The notes under the pieces were generated by a model. That model saw only the letters and a list, made by a program, of their open reading frames with translations, made no database searches and was not told the DNA's origin. Positions 9,737-19,918 of a stretch of 63,117 nucleotides of DNA are shown here, one piece after another. Origin of the DNA: Limnohabitans planktonicus II-D5 (GTDB lineage Bacteria > Pseudomonadota > Gammaproteobacteria > Burkholderiales > Burkholderiaceae_C). The stretch lies in NCBI RefSeq assembly GCF_001270065.2, contig NZ_LFYT02000027.1, positions 1 to 63,117 on the forward strand, given 5' to 3'. Both the position numbers and the translations under genes were made by a program. How positions within the stretch are numbered: position 1 is the stretch's first letter; every line of letters starts with the position of its first letter.

Positions 9737-10588
9737 TCAGACAGGCGTGAACGCCAGCCGCACATAAATCGGCGCGAAAGCTTCGGCTTGTGTGATCTCG
9801 ATCAAGGTTTCCTTGGCCAGTTCCAGCAAAGCGATGAAGGTGACGACCAGCACCGGTGTGCCTTGGGTCGGGTCGAACAGGTTTTCAAATTCGACGAATT
9901 TACGGCCTTGCAGGTGCTTGAGCACGATGCTCATGTGTTCGCGCACGCTGAGTTCTTCGCGGCTGATTTTGTGGTGCTGCACCAGGTTGGCCCGCTTGAG
10001 GATGTCGCGCCAGGCCGATTGCAGCTCTTGCATGCTCACGTCCGGAAAGCGCGGCTGCAGGCTTTGCTCGATATACACCTGTGCCTTGAGGAAGTCGCGC
10101 CCGTAGTGAGGCAGGGCGTTCAGTTGCATGGAAGCGAGCTTCATTTGCTCGTACTCCAGCAGGCGACGCACCAGTTCGGCCCGGGGGTCTTCGGCCTCTT
10201 GGCCTTCGGCCGCTTTTTTGGGCGGCAGCAGCATGCGCGACTTGATCTCGATCAGCATGGCCGCCATCAGCAGGTATTCGGCGGCCAGCTCCAGGTTGCG
10301 CTCCCGGATTTCGTCGACATAGCTCAGGTACTGGCGCGTCACCCCGGCCATGGGGATGTCAAGGATGTTGAAGTTCTGCTTGCGGATCAGGTACAGCAGC
10401 AAATCGAGCGGGCCTTCAAAGGCCTCCAGAAACACCTCCAGCGCATCGGGCGGTATGTACAGGTCCGTGGGCATCGAAAACAGAGGCTCGCCATACAGGC
10501 GAGCCAGCGCCACCTGGTCCACCACCTGCGGCATGGGCGCGGCGGTGCTGTCCAGCGCTGGGGGCAGCTCGGTGGGTTCGGTGCTCAT
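9737..10588 (-). CDS. scpA: Segregation and condensation protein A
   Basis: A 283-residue ScpA (kleisin) that bridges SMC heads and recruits ScpB in chromosome condensation. The core begins FEGPLDLLLYLIRKQNFNI, followed by AAEYLLMAAMLIEIKSRMLL and the C-terminal winged-helix region that contacts SMC. The start at 10588 (MSTEPTELPP) gives a normal length with an acidic Pro-rich N-terminus; further upstream the frame encodes low-complexity residues. scpB is not in the window. Confidence 0.92.
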   Translation of the reverse strand: MSTEPTELPPALDSTAAPMPQVVDQVALARLYGEPLFSMPTDLYIPPDALEVFLEAFEGPLDLLLYLIRKQNFNILDIPMAGVTRQYLSYVDEIRERNLELAAEYLLMAAMLIEIKSRMLLPPKKAAEGQEAEDPRAELVRRLLEYEQMKLASMQLNALPHYGRDFLKAQVYIEQSLQPRFPDVSMQELQSAWRDILKRANLVQHHKISREELSVREHMSIVLKHLQGRKFVEFENLFDPTQGTPVLVVTFIALLELAKETLIEITQAEAFAPIYVRLAFTPV

Positions 10589-10638
10589 GGATGGGCGATG
10601 CCGGGGGGCGCAGGCGCTTGGGGTCTGCGCGCGGGCCG

Positions 10639-10851
10639 TCAGCCTTGAGAGGCCTGGGTTTGGTAGACGTAAGGTTGTTGCGCCACGCGGGCGGCCTTGA
10701 ACTCTTGCTGGGCCTTGCGGTCTACTGCTTTGTCCCACAGCAAGGCACGGCCTTCGCGCTGCCGGGCTTCCAGTTCGGGGTGCTGGGCTTTGAGCTGGTC
10801 GATGAACTGGGAGGTGTCAGAGCTGTAGTCAGGGCGGCGGAAAATGGACAT
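10639..10851 (-). CDS. DUF3460 family small protein
   Basis: A 70-residue protein (MSIFRRPDYSSDTSQFID) with a Glu/Gln/Arg-rich helix, matching the DUF3460 family I know from Burkholderiales next to scpA. There is no signal peptide or membrane segment. It lies 50 bp upstream of scpA. Function unknown. Confidence 0.8.
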   Translation of the reverse strand: MSIFRRPDYSSDTSQFIDQLKAQHPELEARQREGRALLWDKAVDRKAQQEFKAARVAQQPYVYQTQASQG

Positions 10852-10930
10852 GGAGGCTTTCGAAAAAAAGCAAAGATCGCAAAAGACAAGGCAGATGTGG
10901 CGGGGCTACACAAGAGCGCCAAGGCCACCA

Positions 10931-12631
10931 TCAACGAAAGGGGGCCATTTTACTGGGCGCAGCCGTGAGCCAGCTGACAGCCCGCTTCAGCCCGGTGGGC
11001 AGATCGGGCTCCAGTTGGCCGTCCAGCAGGCTCAGCATGCCGCTGCGCCGGGCAATGTCCAGCGGCTGGTGTTGCAGGCCGCAGACGATCAAACGCAGCT
11101 GTTTTTTGTGGCAAGTCTCGATCAGGTGCATCAGGGCATCGGCTCCGGACGAGTCGACATAAATCACGTTTTTCAGATCCACCACCAACACGGGGGCGCT
11201 GATCTTGTCTTCAATCTCTTCGATGAGTTTGACGGCCCCGAAGAACAAGGCACCATAAATGCGCCAGGCCTGGATGCGGTCTTCGTGTCCGATCAGACTC
11301 GGGTGTTCAAGGCGGGTGACGGCTTCGCTGCGGCTCAAGCTGGAGATGCGGTAAATGAAAGTCAGGCAGGCGGCCACCAGACCCACTTCGACTGCCACCG
11401 TCAGATCAAACACCACGGTGAGGAAAAACACCGCCAGCAAGGTGATGCGGTAAGGCAGGCGAAACTGCCGCAGGTGCAAAAACTCGCGCCACTCGCCCAT
11501 GTTCCAGGCCACAAACATCAAGATGGCGGCCAAAGCGGCCAGGGGAATGTGCCCGGCCAGCGGCGCGGCCACCAGCACCACGGCCAGCAAAGTCAGGGCG
11601 TGCACCATGCCCGCAATCGGGCTGGTGCCACCGCTTTTGATGTTGGTCACCGTGCGGGCAATGGTGCCGGTGGCGGGCATTCCGCCAAAAAACGGGGTCA
11701 CAAAATTGGCCACGCCTTGCGCCATCAGCTCTTGGTTGGGGTTGTGGCGGTCATCGATCATGCCGTCGGCAATGCGGGCGCACAGCAGCGATTCAATGGC
11801 CCCCAGCAATGCCAAGGTCAGGGTGGGCATGAGCAAAAAGCGGGCGCTGTCCCAGCTGAAATCGGGCCATTGCAAGCCGGGCATGTCGGCCGCAATGCCG
11901 CCAAATTTGCTGTCTATCGTCTCTACCGGCAAAGACAGCCCCATGCAAGCCACTGTGGCAAATACGAGGGCGATGATGGAGCCCGGCACCATGCTGACCC
12001 ATTGGTAGCGGCTGCCCTCCAGTCGGCGGCCCAAGCGCATCCAGCCCACCAGCAAGGACAAGGAGCCCAGCGCCACCAGCAAGGCGGCCAGGTTGGTGGT
12101 GTGCAGATGCTGACTCAGGCTGTGCAGGATGCCAAAAAAATCCGCAGGCATGGCACCCGTTTTGAGGCCCAGAAAATCCTTGATCTGGGACAGCATGATC
12201 AGCACCGCGATGCCGTTGGTAAAACCAATCACCACCGACACCGGAATGAAGCGGATCAAGCTGCCCAGGCGGAACAGACCCATCAAAAACAGCAAGACCC
12301 CCGACATGGCGGTGGCCAAAATCAGGTTGGCCAGGCCATAGCGGTCCACGATGCCGTAAACGATGACGATGAAGGCACCGGCTGGCCCGCCAATTTGCAC
12401 CCGGCTGCCGCCCAGCGCCGAAATCAAAAAGCCCGCGATGATGGCGGTGAACAAGCCTGCTTCGGGTTTGAGGCCCGAGGCAATGGCAAAAGCCATGGCC
12501 AGCGGCAAAGCCACCACCCCCACGGTGATGCCCGCGCCGATGTCGCGCACCAGGCGCTGGCGGCTGTAGCCCTGCAGGCTGTCGATCAATTTGGGGTGGA
12601 AGAAAGCAGGGACAAAGCGGGTCATGGCCAT
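10931..12631 (-). CDS. SulP-family anion transporter with STAS domain
   Basis: A 566-residue SLC26/SulP carrier. Ten or more hydrophobic segments cover residues 25-420, beginning with the family region DIGAGITVGVVALPLAMAFA; GGPAGAFIVIV and FFGGMPATGTIARTVTNI are conserved. A STAS domain occupies about 440-545 (VLVVDLKNVIYVDSSGADAL). Substrates in this family include sulfate, bicarbonate and dicarboxylates; none is assignable here. Start 12631 (MAMTRF) is preferred, with ATG 12625 equally possible; no clear Shine-Dalgarno is seen. The stop of the DUF1275 gene is 13 bp upstream, so translation may be coupled. Confidence 0.9.
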   Translation of the reverse strand: MAMTRFVPAFFHPKLIDSLQGYSRQRLVRDIGAGITVGVVALPLAMAFAIASGLKPEAGLFTAIIAGFLISALGGSRVQIGGPAGAFIVIVYGIVDRYGLANLILATAMSGVLLFLMGLFRLGSLIRFIPVSVVIGFTNGIAVLIMLSQIKDFLGLKTGAMPADFFGILHSLSQHLHTTNLAALLVALGSLSLLVGWMRLGRRLEGSRYQWVSMVPGSIIALVFATVACMGLSLPVETIDSKFGGIAADMPGLQWPDFSWDSARFLLMPTLTLALLGAIESLLCARIADGMIDDRHNPNQELMAQGVANFVTPFFGGMPATGTIARTVTNIKSGGTSPIAGMVHALTLLAVVLVAAPLAGHIPLAALAAILMFVAWNMGEWREFLHLRQFRLPYRITLLAVFFLTVVFDLTVAVEVGLVAACLTFIYRISSLSRSEAVTRLEHPSLIGHEDRIQAWRIYGALFFGAVKLIEEIEDKISAPVLVVDLKNVIYVDSSGADALMHLIETCHKKQLRLIVCGLQHQPLDIARRSGMLSLLDGQLEPDLPTGLKRAVSWLTAAPSKMAPFR

Positions 12632-12644
12632 GGAGGACGATGGG

Positions 12645-13394
12645 TCATTTGGAAAATTGGGCAGCGTGCTGACGCAGATCATCGATCAGTGGGCGCAAGC
12701 ACAGCAGCCACAGCAAGGCCGCCAATGGCAGGGTGGTGATGTAACCCCATGCCTTGAAGCCCAGCGCACCCAGCAGCCCGCCCAGCAAGAAGCCCAGCAC
12801 CAAAGCACTGTTCACACGCAAACGATGGCGGTTGGCGCGCACGGGGGAGCCATTGGCGAGCCGGTTGATGTAAAGCCACTTGCCCAGCTCGATGCCGATG
12901 TCAGTGACCAAGCCGGTGACGTGGGTGGTGCGAATTTCGGCGTGCGAAATTTTGGTGATGACCGCGTTTTGCAGGCCCATGATGAAGCACAGCAAGACCA
13001 CCGTCATGGGCAGGAAAACCTGGGACCAGGAAGCGATGGCTGCCCCAAACAGCCCAAAGATCAGCAAAGCCAGGGATTCCAGCAACAGCGGCAGGCTGTA
13101 GCTGCTGCGCAGTTGCTGGCGCAGCCCCCAGTTGACCATGATGGCGGTGCACATGGCACCCAGCACAAATGAGATCAGGCAGGCCAGTCCGGCCAGGACA
13201 AGGGTGCCATGACCCAGCACCAGGTCGTCTGCGATGGAGGACACGATGCCCGTCATGTGCGAGGTGTAACGCCCCACAGCCAAAAAACCCCCTGCATTGG
13301 TGGCCCCCGCCACAAAGCTCAGCGCCAGGCCCAGGCGCAAATTGGCCTGGGGGCTTCGCTGCACATCGGTCCATCCACGAATCAGAGGAAACAT
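12645..13394 (-). CDS. YoaK/DUF1275 family membrane protein
   Basis: A 249-residue integral membrane protein of the DUF1275 (YoaK) family with about six hydrophobic segments. Typical motifs are GATNAGGFLAVGRYTSHMTG near the N-terminus and GLQNAVITKISHAEIRTTHV in the middle. Its function is not established. Start ATG 13394 (MFPLIRGW) was chosen because longer versions run through metG's 3' end in a different frame. It sits between metG and the SulP transporter, all on the minus strand. Confidence 0.87.
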   Translation of the reverse strand: MFPLIRGWTDVQRSPQANLRLGLALSFVAGATNAGGFLAVGRYTSHMTGIVSSIADDLVLGHGTLVLAGLACLISFVLGAMCTAIMVNWGLRQQLRSSYSLPLLLESLALLIFGLFGAAIASWSQVFLPMTVVLLCFIMGLQNAVITKISHAEIRTTHVTGLVTDIGIELGKWLYINRLANGSPVRANRHRLRVNSALVLGFLLGGLLGALGFKAWGYITTLPLAALLWLLCLRPLIDDLRQHAAQFSK

Positions 13395-13416
13395 GTGCAG
13401 CGTATTTGCAGGGGTT

Positions 13417-15522
13417 TCAGTGAATGCGCATGCCGGGCTTGGCGCCGGGCCAGGGGTGCAGCACATGGATGCCCGGTTCGGCTTTTTCATCCGCGTGGCT
13501 GGCGGCCAGCACCATGCCCTCGGACACGCCAAACTTCATCTTGCGCGGGGCCAAATTGGCCACCATCACGGTCAGCTTGCCGATCAGGTCATCAGGCTTG
13601 TACATGCTGGCGATGCCGCTGAACACATTGCGCATGCGCCCCTCGCCCACATCCAGCGTCAGGCGCAGCAGCTTGACCGAGCCTTCGACCGGTTCGCAGT
13701 TCACGATCTGGGCGATGCGCAGATCGACCTTGGCGAAATCGTCGATGCTGATGGTGGGGGCGATGTCTTCGCCGCCGGGGATCAGCTTTTCTTCGACCAC
13801 GGCCGGTGGCTCGAACAGGGCTTCGAGTTGTTCGGGGGTGACGCGTTGCATGAGGTGTTGGTAGGCGTTGATGGTGTGGCCATAACCGAGTGGTGCGTTC
13901 AGATCGAGCCACCCTAGAGGTGGTGAATTCAAGAAGGTTTCAACTTCTTTGGCAAGATTTGGTAGTACTGGTTTTAGGAAAATTGTGATGAACCGAAATG
14001 CTTCAATGCAGGCTGTGCAGACTTCCCACAAACGCTCGTCTTGACCTTCTTGTTTAGCAATTTCCCAAGGTTTATTTTCTTGAACGTATTCGTTGACTTC
14101 ATCTGTAAGCCGCATCACTAGACGCATAGCTTGTGCGTAGTCTCGAGATTCGTACAAATGTCTGATGGATTCACCTTCAAGGCTCAGACCTGAAAGCAAG
14201 GCATTAGATGACCAAGGAAGTCCTGATGATGTGTTGCCTAATTTCCCATCAAATCGTTTTGAAATGAATCCCGCAGCACGTGAAGCGATATTGACAAATT
14301 TGCCAATCAAATCTGAATTAACACGCGCAAGAAAATCTTCAGCATTGAAGTCAACATCTTCGTTCTTGCTGTTGAGTTTGGCAGCCAAGTAGTAACGCAG
14401 CCACTCGGGGTTCATGCCCAGGCTCAGGTACTTGAGCGGGTCGAGGCCAGTGCCCCGGCTCTTGCTCATTTTTTCGCCATTGTTCACCGTCAAAAAGCCA
14501 TGCACGTTCACCTTGTCGGGCGTCTTGCGCCCTGAAAAGTGCAGCATGGCTGGCCAAAACAGCGTGTGGAAGGTCACGATGTCTTTGCCGATGAAGTGGA
14601 TTTGCTCCAGATTCGGGTTGGCCATGTAGGCGTTGTAATCTTCGCCCCGTTTGTCCAGCAGGTTTTTGAGCGAGGCCAGATAGCCCACAGGCGCGTCCAG
14701 CCACACATAAAAGTACTTGCCCGGTGCGTCCGGAATCTCAATGCCGAAATAAGGCGCATCGCGCGAGATGTCCCAGTCACCCAAGCCCTCGCTGGTGCTG
14801 CCGTCCGGGTTGGTGCGCACAGAAAACCACTCTTTGACCTTGTTGGCCACCTCGGGCTGCAGCTTGCCATCTTGGGTCCACTGGCTCAAAAACTCGACGC
14901 AGCGCGGGTCGGAGAGCTTGAAGAAAAAGTGTTCCGAGGTTTTGAGCTCAGGCTTGGCACCCGACAGAGCGGAGAAGGGGTTGATCAGGTCGGTGGGGGC
15001 GTAAACCGCGCCGCAGCTCTCGCAGTTGTCGCCATACTGGTCTTTGGCATGGCACTTGGGGCACTCGCCTTTGATGAAGCGATCCGGCAGGAACATGTTC
15101 TTCTCGGGGTCAAAGAACTGTTCGACCGAGCGCACCTCGATCAGCGAGCCACCGTCGGCAGCCGAAATGTCGCGCAGGTCGCGGTAAATCTGGCGGGCCA
15201 GCTCGTGGTTCTCGGGCGCGTCGGTGCTGTGCCAGTTGTCAAACTGGATGTGAAAGCCGTCCAGGTAGGGCTTGCGGCCCGCGGCGATGTCGGCCACGAA
15301 CTGCTGGGGCGTCTTGCCCGCTTTTTCGGCGGCGATCATGATGGGCGCGCCATGCGTGTCGTCCGCACCCACAAAATTGACTTGGCTGCCCTGCATGCGC
15401 TGGAAACGGACCCAAATGTCGGCTTGGATGTACTCCATGATGTGGCCGATGTGGAAGTTGCCGTTGGCATACGGCAAGGCGGTGGTGACAAAAAGCTGGC
15501 GGGGCGCGTTGGGGGCAGACAT
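13417..15522 (-). CDS. metG: Methionyl-tRNA synthetase
   Basis: A 701-residue class I aminoacyl-tRNA synthetase. The HIGH signature is in [10 protein letters not shown], the zinc knuckle in [17 protein letters not shown], and the KMSKS loop in [11 protein letters not shown]. The C-terminal 110 residues form the tRNA-binding/dimerisation domain ([25 protein letters not shown]). ATG 15522 ([11 protein letters not shown]) fits the family. The stretch 13908-14385, coding the anticodon-binding region, is markedly AT-richer than the rest while the frame stays intact, suggesting allelic replacement. It diverges from apbC, with an 86-bp shared upstream region. Confidence 0.96.
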   Translation of the reverse strand: MSAPNAPRQLFVTTALPYANGNFHIGHIMEYIQADIWVRFQRMQGSQVNFVGADDTHGAPIMIAAEKAGKTPQQFVADIAAGRKPYLDGFHIQFDNWHSTDAPENHELARQIYRDLRDISAADGGSLIEVRSVEQFFDPEKNMFLPDRFIKGECPKCHAKDQYGDNCESCGAVYAPTDLINPFSALSGAKPELKTSEHFFFKLSDPRCVEFLSQWTQDGKLQPEVANKVKEWFSVRTNPDGSTSEGLGDWDISRDAPYFGIEIPDAPGKYFYVWLDAPVGYLASLKNLLDKRGEDYNAYMANPNLEQIHFIGKDIVTFHTLFWPAMLHFSGRKTPDKVNVHGFLTVNNGEKMSKSRGTGLDPLKYLSLGMNPEWLRYYLAAKLNSKNEDVDFNAEDFLARVNSDLIGKFVNIASRAAGFISKRFDGKLGNTSSGLPWSSNALLSGLSLEGESIRHLYESRDYAQAMRLVMRLTDEVNEYVQENKPWEIAKQEGQDERLWEVCTACIEAFRFITIFLKPVLPNLAKEVETFLNSPPLGWLDLNAPLGYGHTINAYQHLMQRVTPEQLEALFEPPAVVEEKLIPGGEDIAPTISIDDFAKVDLRIAQIVNCEPVEGSVKLLRLTLDVGEGRMRNVFSGIASMYKPDDLIGKLTVMVANLAPRKMKFGVSEGMVLAASHADEKAEPGIHVLHPWPGAKPGMRIH

Positions 15523-15608
15523 GGTGGGGCAGTTTGTAGGGGAATCGGTGATTTTAGGGTGTACGGCACGGCTTGTCGGTAAACTCCGGCCCATTCTAGA
15601 AAGAGACC

Positions 15609-16697
15609 ATGGCGACCACCGAACAACTCCTCCAGGCCCTGCAAGCCGTCATTGACCCGAACACGGGCAAAGATTTCGTTTCCACCAAAACCTTGAAAAA
15701 CCTGCAAGTCGAAGGCTCAGATGTGTCCTTTGACGTGGAGTTGGGTTACCCGGCCAAGAGCCAGATTCCTGGCATTCGACAGGCATTGATTGCTGCCGCC
15801 AAGGGCGTGGCGGGCGTGTCCAACGTGTCGGCTAACGTGACGAGCAAGATCACGGCTCACGCCGCCCAGCGCGGTGTGGCTCTGCTGCCGCAGGTGAAAA
15901 ACATCGTGGCCGTGGCCTCGGGCAAGGGTGGCGTGGGCAAGAGCACCACCGCCGTCAACTTGGCGCTGGCGCTGGCTGCCGAAGGCGCCAAAGTGGGCTT
16001 GCTGGACGCCGACATTTACGGCCCCAGCCAGCCCATGATGATGGGCATCGAAGGCCGCCCCGAGAGCGAAGACGGCCAGACCATGGAGCCGATGGAAAAC
16101 TACGGCGTGCAGGTCATGTCGATTGGTTTTTTGGTGGACCCCGACGAAGCCATGATTTGGCGCGGCCCCATGGCCACGCAGGCGCTGGAGCAGTTGCTGC
16201 GTCAGACCAACTGGAAAGAACTCGACTATTTGATCGTGGACATGCCACCCGGCACTGGCGACATCCAACTCACACTGAGTCAGCGCGTGCCCATGACCGG
16301 CGCTGTGATCGTGACCACGCCGCAAGACATCGCTTTGCTGGATGCCAAAAAAGGCATCAAGATGTTTGAAAAAGTGGGCGTTCCGATTTTGGGTATTGTG
16401 GAAAACATGGCGGTGCATGTGTGCACGAACTGCGGCCATGTGGAGCACATTTTTGGCGAAGACGGCGGCAAGCGCTATGCGCAAGACAAAGGCATCGACT
16501 ACCTGGGCGCCTTGCCGCTGAACATGCAAATTCGCCTGCAAGCCGACCAGGGCAAGCCCACGGTGGTGTCCGACCCCGACGGCGAAGTGGCGCAGATCTA
16601 CAAGGCCGTGGCCCGTCAGGTGGCGGTCAAGATCGCCGCCAAGGCCAAGGATTTTTCGAGCAAGTTCCCGACCATCAAGGTCAGCAAGGACACCTGA
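15609..16697 (+). CDS. apbC: Iron-sulfur cluster carrier protein ApbC/Mrp
   Basis: A 362-residue MRP/NBP35-type P-loop ATPase that carries Fe-S clusters in the cytoplasm. An N-terminal MIP18-like domain (about 1-85) precedes the deviant Walker [15 protein letters not shown], then [27 protein letters not shown] and the cluster-binding CxxC in HVCTNCGH. Length and order match the family. This fits the many Fe-S enzymes nearby, but the gene is a housekeeping one. Divergent from metG. Confidence 0.93.
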   Translation: MATTEQLLQALQAVIDPNTGKDFVSTKTLKNLQVEGSDVSFDVELGYPAKSQIPGIRQALIAAAKGVAGVSNVSANVTSKITAHAAQRGVALLPQVKNIVAVASGKGGVGKSTTAVNLALALAAEGAKVGLLDADIYGPSQPMMMGIEGRPESEDGQTMEPMENYGVQVMSIGFLVDPDEAMIWRGPMATQALEQLLRQTNWKELDYLIVDMPPGTGDIQLTLSQRVPMTGAVIVTTPQDIALLDAKKGIKMFEKVGVPILGIVENMAVHVCTNCGHVEHIFGEDGGKRYAQDKGIDYLGALPLNMQIRLQADQGKPTVVSDPDGEVAQIYKAVARQVAVKIAAKAKDFSSKFPTIKVSKDT

Positions 16698-16782
16698 TCA
16701 CTGAGCTTGTTCCGATGGTGCAGCCATTTGCGGTTGATCTGGCACGCCTGCTCAAGCAAACGCCGCAACTGGACTGCCACGT

Positions 16783-16955
16783 CGCAAGCTCCTCGCAGTG
16801 ACGGGGAAAGGACGCAAGCTCTTCTGAGTGACGGGGAAAGGGCGCAAGCTCCTCGCAGTGATTGGGAGCGGGCCCAGGCTCACTCGCCGTGACGGGGATA
16901 GGATGCATGCTCCTCGAATTGACAGGGACAGGGTGCAGCCTCACTCACCGTGACG
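16783..16955 (+). repeat. 30-bp imperfect tandem repeats
   Basis: About six diverged units of 30-31 bp begin at 16783, 16813, 16843, 16873, 16904 and 16934, with consensus like cgcaagctcctcgcagtgac followed by ggggaaagg. They lie between the convergent apbC and amidohydrolase genes. There are no CRISPR-like spacers: the units abut one another. Confidence 0.85.
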
Positions 16956-16965
16956 ACTGTGAATT

Positions 16966-16995
16966 CGTCATTGCGAGCGAAGCGTGGCAATCCAG
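16966..16995 (+). repeat. Short dispersed repeat of the cattgcgagcgaagc type
   Basis: The sequence cgtcattgcgagcgaagc followed by gtggcaatccag resembles an intergenic repeat I have met in many proteobacterial genomes. ATTGC/GCAAT ends give it a short imperfect palindrome. Only one copy is in the window, so family membership rests on memory. Confidence 0.5.
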
Positions 16996-17035
16996 TTGCT
17001 GAGGTTGATATGGCACCAAGGCTTCTTGTGTGGGC

Positions 17036-18745
17036 TCAGCTTTTTTGACCAGCCCGCATCAGCTGACCCGGCAATGCACCTGTGGCCTGCTGGTGTTCAA
17101 AGATGGGCTGACCGGCTACCAAGGTGGCGATGTAGCCATCGCAGCGTTGCGTCAGTCGCCGTCCGCCTGCGGGCAGGTCGTAGACCATCTCGGGGGCATA
17201 CAGGCGCAACTTGTCGTAGTCGATGATGTTGATATCGGCTTTCTTGCCCACTTGCAGCGTGCCCCGGTCTTGCATGCCGTAGATGCGTGCGGTGTCCTGC
17301 GTTTGGCGCTTGACCATGGCTTCCACGCTGAATGTGCCGCCCCGGGTGCGCGAACGGCTCCAGTGCGTCAACATGAAGGTGGGCATGCTCACGTCGCAGA
17401 TGTAGTTGCAGTGCGCGCCGCCGTCTGACAGGCTGTTCACGGTCACATCGGTCTGCAGCCATTCATGCAAGTGGTCCAGATTGCCATACGAGTAGTTGAA
17501 GCTCGGGTAATACAGCATGGCCATACCGTCTCGCTCCATCATCAGGTCATAGACAACTTCGAGGCCGCTGCGGCCTTGGGCCTGCATCATGGCTTGCACG
17601 CTTTCGCTGGCTTCGGGCTCGTAGTCCGGGTTGTCGGCCAGTCGGTAGATCTTGTGGAAGTTGCCAAACATGGTGCGCATGCGCTCGTCGGTGCGCAGGC
17701 GTTCGCCGGTCAGGATGGCCTGTCGCACTTCGGGCTGGCGCAGCCGGGCGAAGCGCTCGGGCCAAGGCAGCTTGGCGATCTCCAGGAAGGCTGGACTGAC
17801 GATGAAGGGGTGCAAGCTGCTGTGCCATGAAAACAGCAAGCCTACAGGCCGTCCGCAGATGCCGCCATACAGGGGAATGTTTTGCGTATGGGCTTCCTTG
17901 AGGGTGCCCAGAATGTCTTTCCACAAATCGGGAGCCGGGTCGGTCTGCTGCAGGTTGAAGAGCACGGGCAGCTTGTTTTTGAGGGCCAGATTGCGCATCC
18001 ACGGAATCTCGTGGTGCATGGAGATGTGGTTGGAGGTCATCTGGAACACGCCATGCCCGACTTCGCCCAGCACCTGGCCCAGGGTGGAGATTTCTTCGCC
18101 GGTGGCAAAGGTGCCGGGGGGGTATTTGCGCTGGTCGTATTTGTGCAAAAAGGTGCGCGATGTGGAAAAGCCGTAGGCCCCGGCCTTGAGCGCCTCGCGC
18201 ACAATGGCGCACATTTCAAATAAATCGTCGGGTGTGGTTTCGTCGTGCTGGATACCGCGCTCGCCCATCACATAGGCCCGCACGGCCGAGTGGGGTATTT
18301 GTGTGGCGATGTCCAGGGCCTTGGGGCGGCGCGCCAGGGCATCCATGTATTCGGGAAAGCTTTCCCAATCCCACTGAATGCCTTCAGAGAGCACGGCGCC
18401 GGGGATGTCTTCCACGCCTTCCATGACCGAGATCAGCCAGTCGCGTTTGTCGGGCTTGACCGGGGCAAAGCCCATGCCGCAGTTGCCCATGACGACGCTG
18501 GTCACGCCGTGCGACGTGGACGGGGAGAGGTAGGGGTCCCAGGTGGCCTGGCCGTCATAGTGAGTGTGGATGTCGATCCAGCCGGGGGTGACGAGGGCGC
18601 CTTGGGCGTCAAGGGTGCGGCGTGCAGGTCCTGCCTTTCCGCCCACCTGGCTGATGACGCCTTGGTCGATGGCGATGTCGCCTGCTTGGGCGGGTGCGCC
18701 GGTGCCGTCAATGAGGCTGCCGCCGCGAATCACGAGATCGTGCAT
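17036..18745 (-). CDS. N-acyl-D-amino-acid deacylase-type amidohydrolase
   Basis: A 569-residue metal-dependent hydrolase of the D-aminoacylase branch of the amidohydrolase superfamily. It begins with the beta-sandwich start [16 protein letters not shown] and then the metal-binding [18 protein letters not shown]. Later motifs are [28 protein letters not shown] (late metal Asp) and [12 protein letters not shown] at the closing sandwich. The family hydrolyses N-acyl-D-amino acids or related cyclic amides; the substrate is not evident. It is followed on the same strand side by a Bug-type binding protein 31 bp upstream, suggesting import and hydrolysis of the same compound. Confidence 0.82.
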   Translation of the reverse strand: MHDLVIRGGSLIDGTGAPAQAGDIAIDQGVISQVGGKAGPARRTLDAQGALVTPGWIDIHTHYDGQATWDPYLSPSTSHGVTSVVMGNCGMGFAPVKPDKRDWLISVMEGVEDIPGAVLSEGIQWDWESFPEYMDALARRPKALDIATQIPHSAVRAYVMGERGIQHDETTPDDLFEMCAIVREALKAGAYGFSTSRTFLHKYDQRKYPPGTFATGEEISTLGQVLGEVGHGVFQMTSNHISMHHEIPWMRNLALKNKLPVLFNLQQTDPAPDLWKDILGTLKEAHTQNIPLYGGICGRPVGLLFSWHSSLHPFIVSPAFLEIAKLPWPERFARLRQPEVRQAILTGERLRTDERMRTMFGNFHKIYRLADNPDYEPEASESVQAMMQAQGRSGLEVVYDLMMERDGMAMLYYPSFNYSYGNLDHLHEWLQTDVTVNSLSDGGAHCNYICDVSMPTFMLTHWSRSRTRGGTFSVEAMVKRQTQDTARIYGMQDRGTLQVGKKADINIIDYDKLRLYAPEMVYDLPAGGRRLTQRCDGYIATLVAGQPIFEHQQATGALPGQLMRAGQKS

Positions 18746-18776
18746 GGGGAAATTCCTGTGGTGATTGGGGGAAAGT

Positions 18777-19793
18777 TCAGTCGAGCTTGATGTTCAGGCG
18801 TTTGATCACGGTGCCCCAGCGTTCATGGTCGCGCTTGACGATGCGGGCAAACTCTTCAGGGCCAGCGCCGCTGACTTCATTGCCTTGGTTGGTGATCATT
18901 TGGCTCACCTCGGTCGATTTCAAGGCGCGACCTATGGCGTCCGAGATTTTCTTGGTCAGGGCAGGCGACATGTTGCCCGGTGCAAAAAAGCCCTGCCAGC
19001 CCACGATGTCGATGCCTTCCACCCCGGCCTCGGTCATGGTGGGCAAGTCGGGCAAGACACTCAAGCGCTTGTCGGCGGCAACCGCCAGCAGTTTGAAGCG
19101 TCCGGCCTTGGCACCCTCCACAGCGGTGGCGGTGCCGTCAAAGTAAAACTGCACATCGCCCGCCATCAGGGCCCGTGTGGCGTCTGGCGTGCCTTTGTAG
19201 GGCACATGCACCATTTGGGTGTTGCTGCGCATCATCAGCATTTCGGCATTCAGGTGCGAGGTTGAGCCCTGGCTGAACGAGGCAAAGTTGAGTTTGCCGG
19301 GATTACTGCGCGCAAAGTTGAGCATGTCGCGCACCGAGTTGAAGGGCGACTCTTTGTTGACCACCAGCACCGTGGCGGATCGGGCCACCTGGGTGATGGG
19401 TGTGAAGTCCTTGAACGGGTCGTAAGGCAGTTTGCTGTACAGGTGTGGGTTTTGGGTGTGGGTGACCACGATGGTGTAGAGCAAGGTGTGGCCGTCGTTG
19501 GCCGCGCGTGCCACGTCTTGGGCACCGATCAAGGTGCCCGCGCCGGGTTTGTTGTCCACGACAAAGTTGCCCCCGGTGTCTTCGCTCAATTTGCGCGCAA
19601 TCGTGCGTGCCAGACCATCAGAGCCGGAACCGGCAGGGAAAGGCACCACGATGCGCACAGCTTTGCCGGGCGTGGGCCAGGCGGCGTCTTGTGCCCAGGC
19701 GAGGCCCAGCGGTCCGATGTACAGGCTGGCGAGCAGGGCGCGGGCCCAGGTCCGTCGCTGGCGCAGATTGAAAGACTTGAGAGGTGATGTCAT
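18777..19793 (-). CDS. Tripartite tricarboxylate transporter substrate-binding protein (Bug family)
   Basis: A 338-residue periplasmic binding protein. The signal peptide covers about residues 10-35 (ALLASLYIGPLGLAWAQ). Mature protein motifs are VRIVVPFPAGSGSDGLARTI, VVDNKPGAGTLIGAQDVA and LPDLPTMTEAGVEG, typical of Bug/TctC. No TctA or TctB membrane genes are adjacent, as is common for orphan Bug proteins in Burkholderiales. Probably co-transcribed with the downstream amidohydrolase; a LysR regulator is divergent upstream. Confidence 0.9.
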   Translation of the reverse strand: MTSPLKSFNLRQRRTWARALLASLYIGPLGLAWAQDAAWPTPGKAVRIVVPFPAGSGSDGLARTIARKLSEDTGGNFVVDNKPGAGTLIGAQDVARAANDGHTLLYTIVVTHTQNPHLYSKLPYDPFKDFTPITQVARSATVLVVNKESPFNSVRDMLNFARSNPGKLNFASFSQGSTSHLNAEMLMMRSNTQMVHVPYKGTPDATRALMAGDVQFYFDGTATAVEGAKAGRFKLLAVAADKRLSVLPDLPTMTEAGVEGIDIVGWQGFFAPGNMSPALTKKISDAIGRALKSTEVSQMITNQGNEVSGAGPEEFARIVKRDHERWGTVIKRLNIKLD

Positions 19794-19918
19794 GGAGGTC
19801 TCCTGTGGTTTTTATCGGTGACGCCAGCGGGGTTGGGCGCTGGCACCGGATTCAGCTTAGAGGGTGTTCAAAATAAAAACAATTGCAAAAAAATAGGACT
19901 TTCATAAAATAAATTTAT

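Noticed and set aside
10844..12739. Plus-strand open frame of 631 codons rich in His and Gln
   Set aside because: Shadow of the SulP transporter on the minus strand.
16783..16955. CRISPR array
   Set aside because: Units are adjacent with no unique spacers and diverge progressively; no cas genes.
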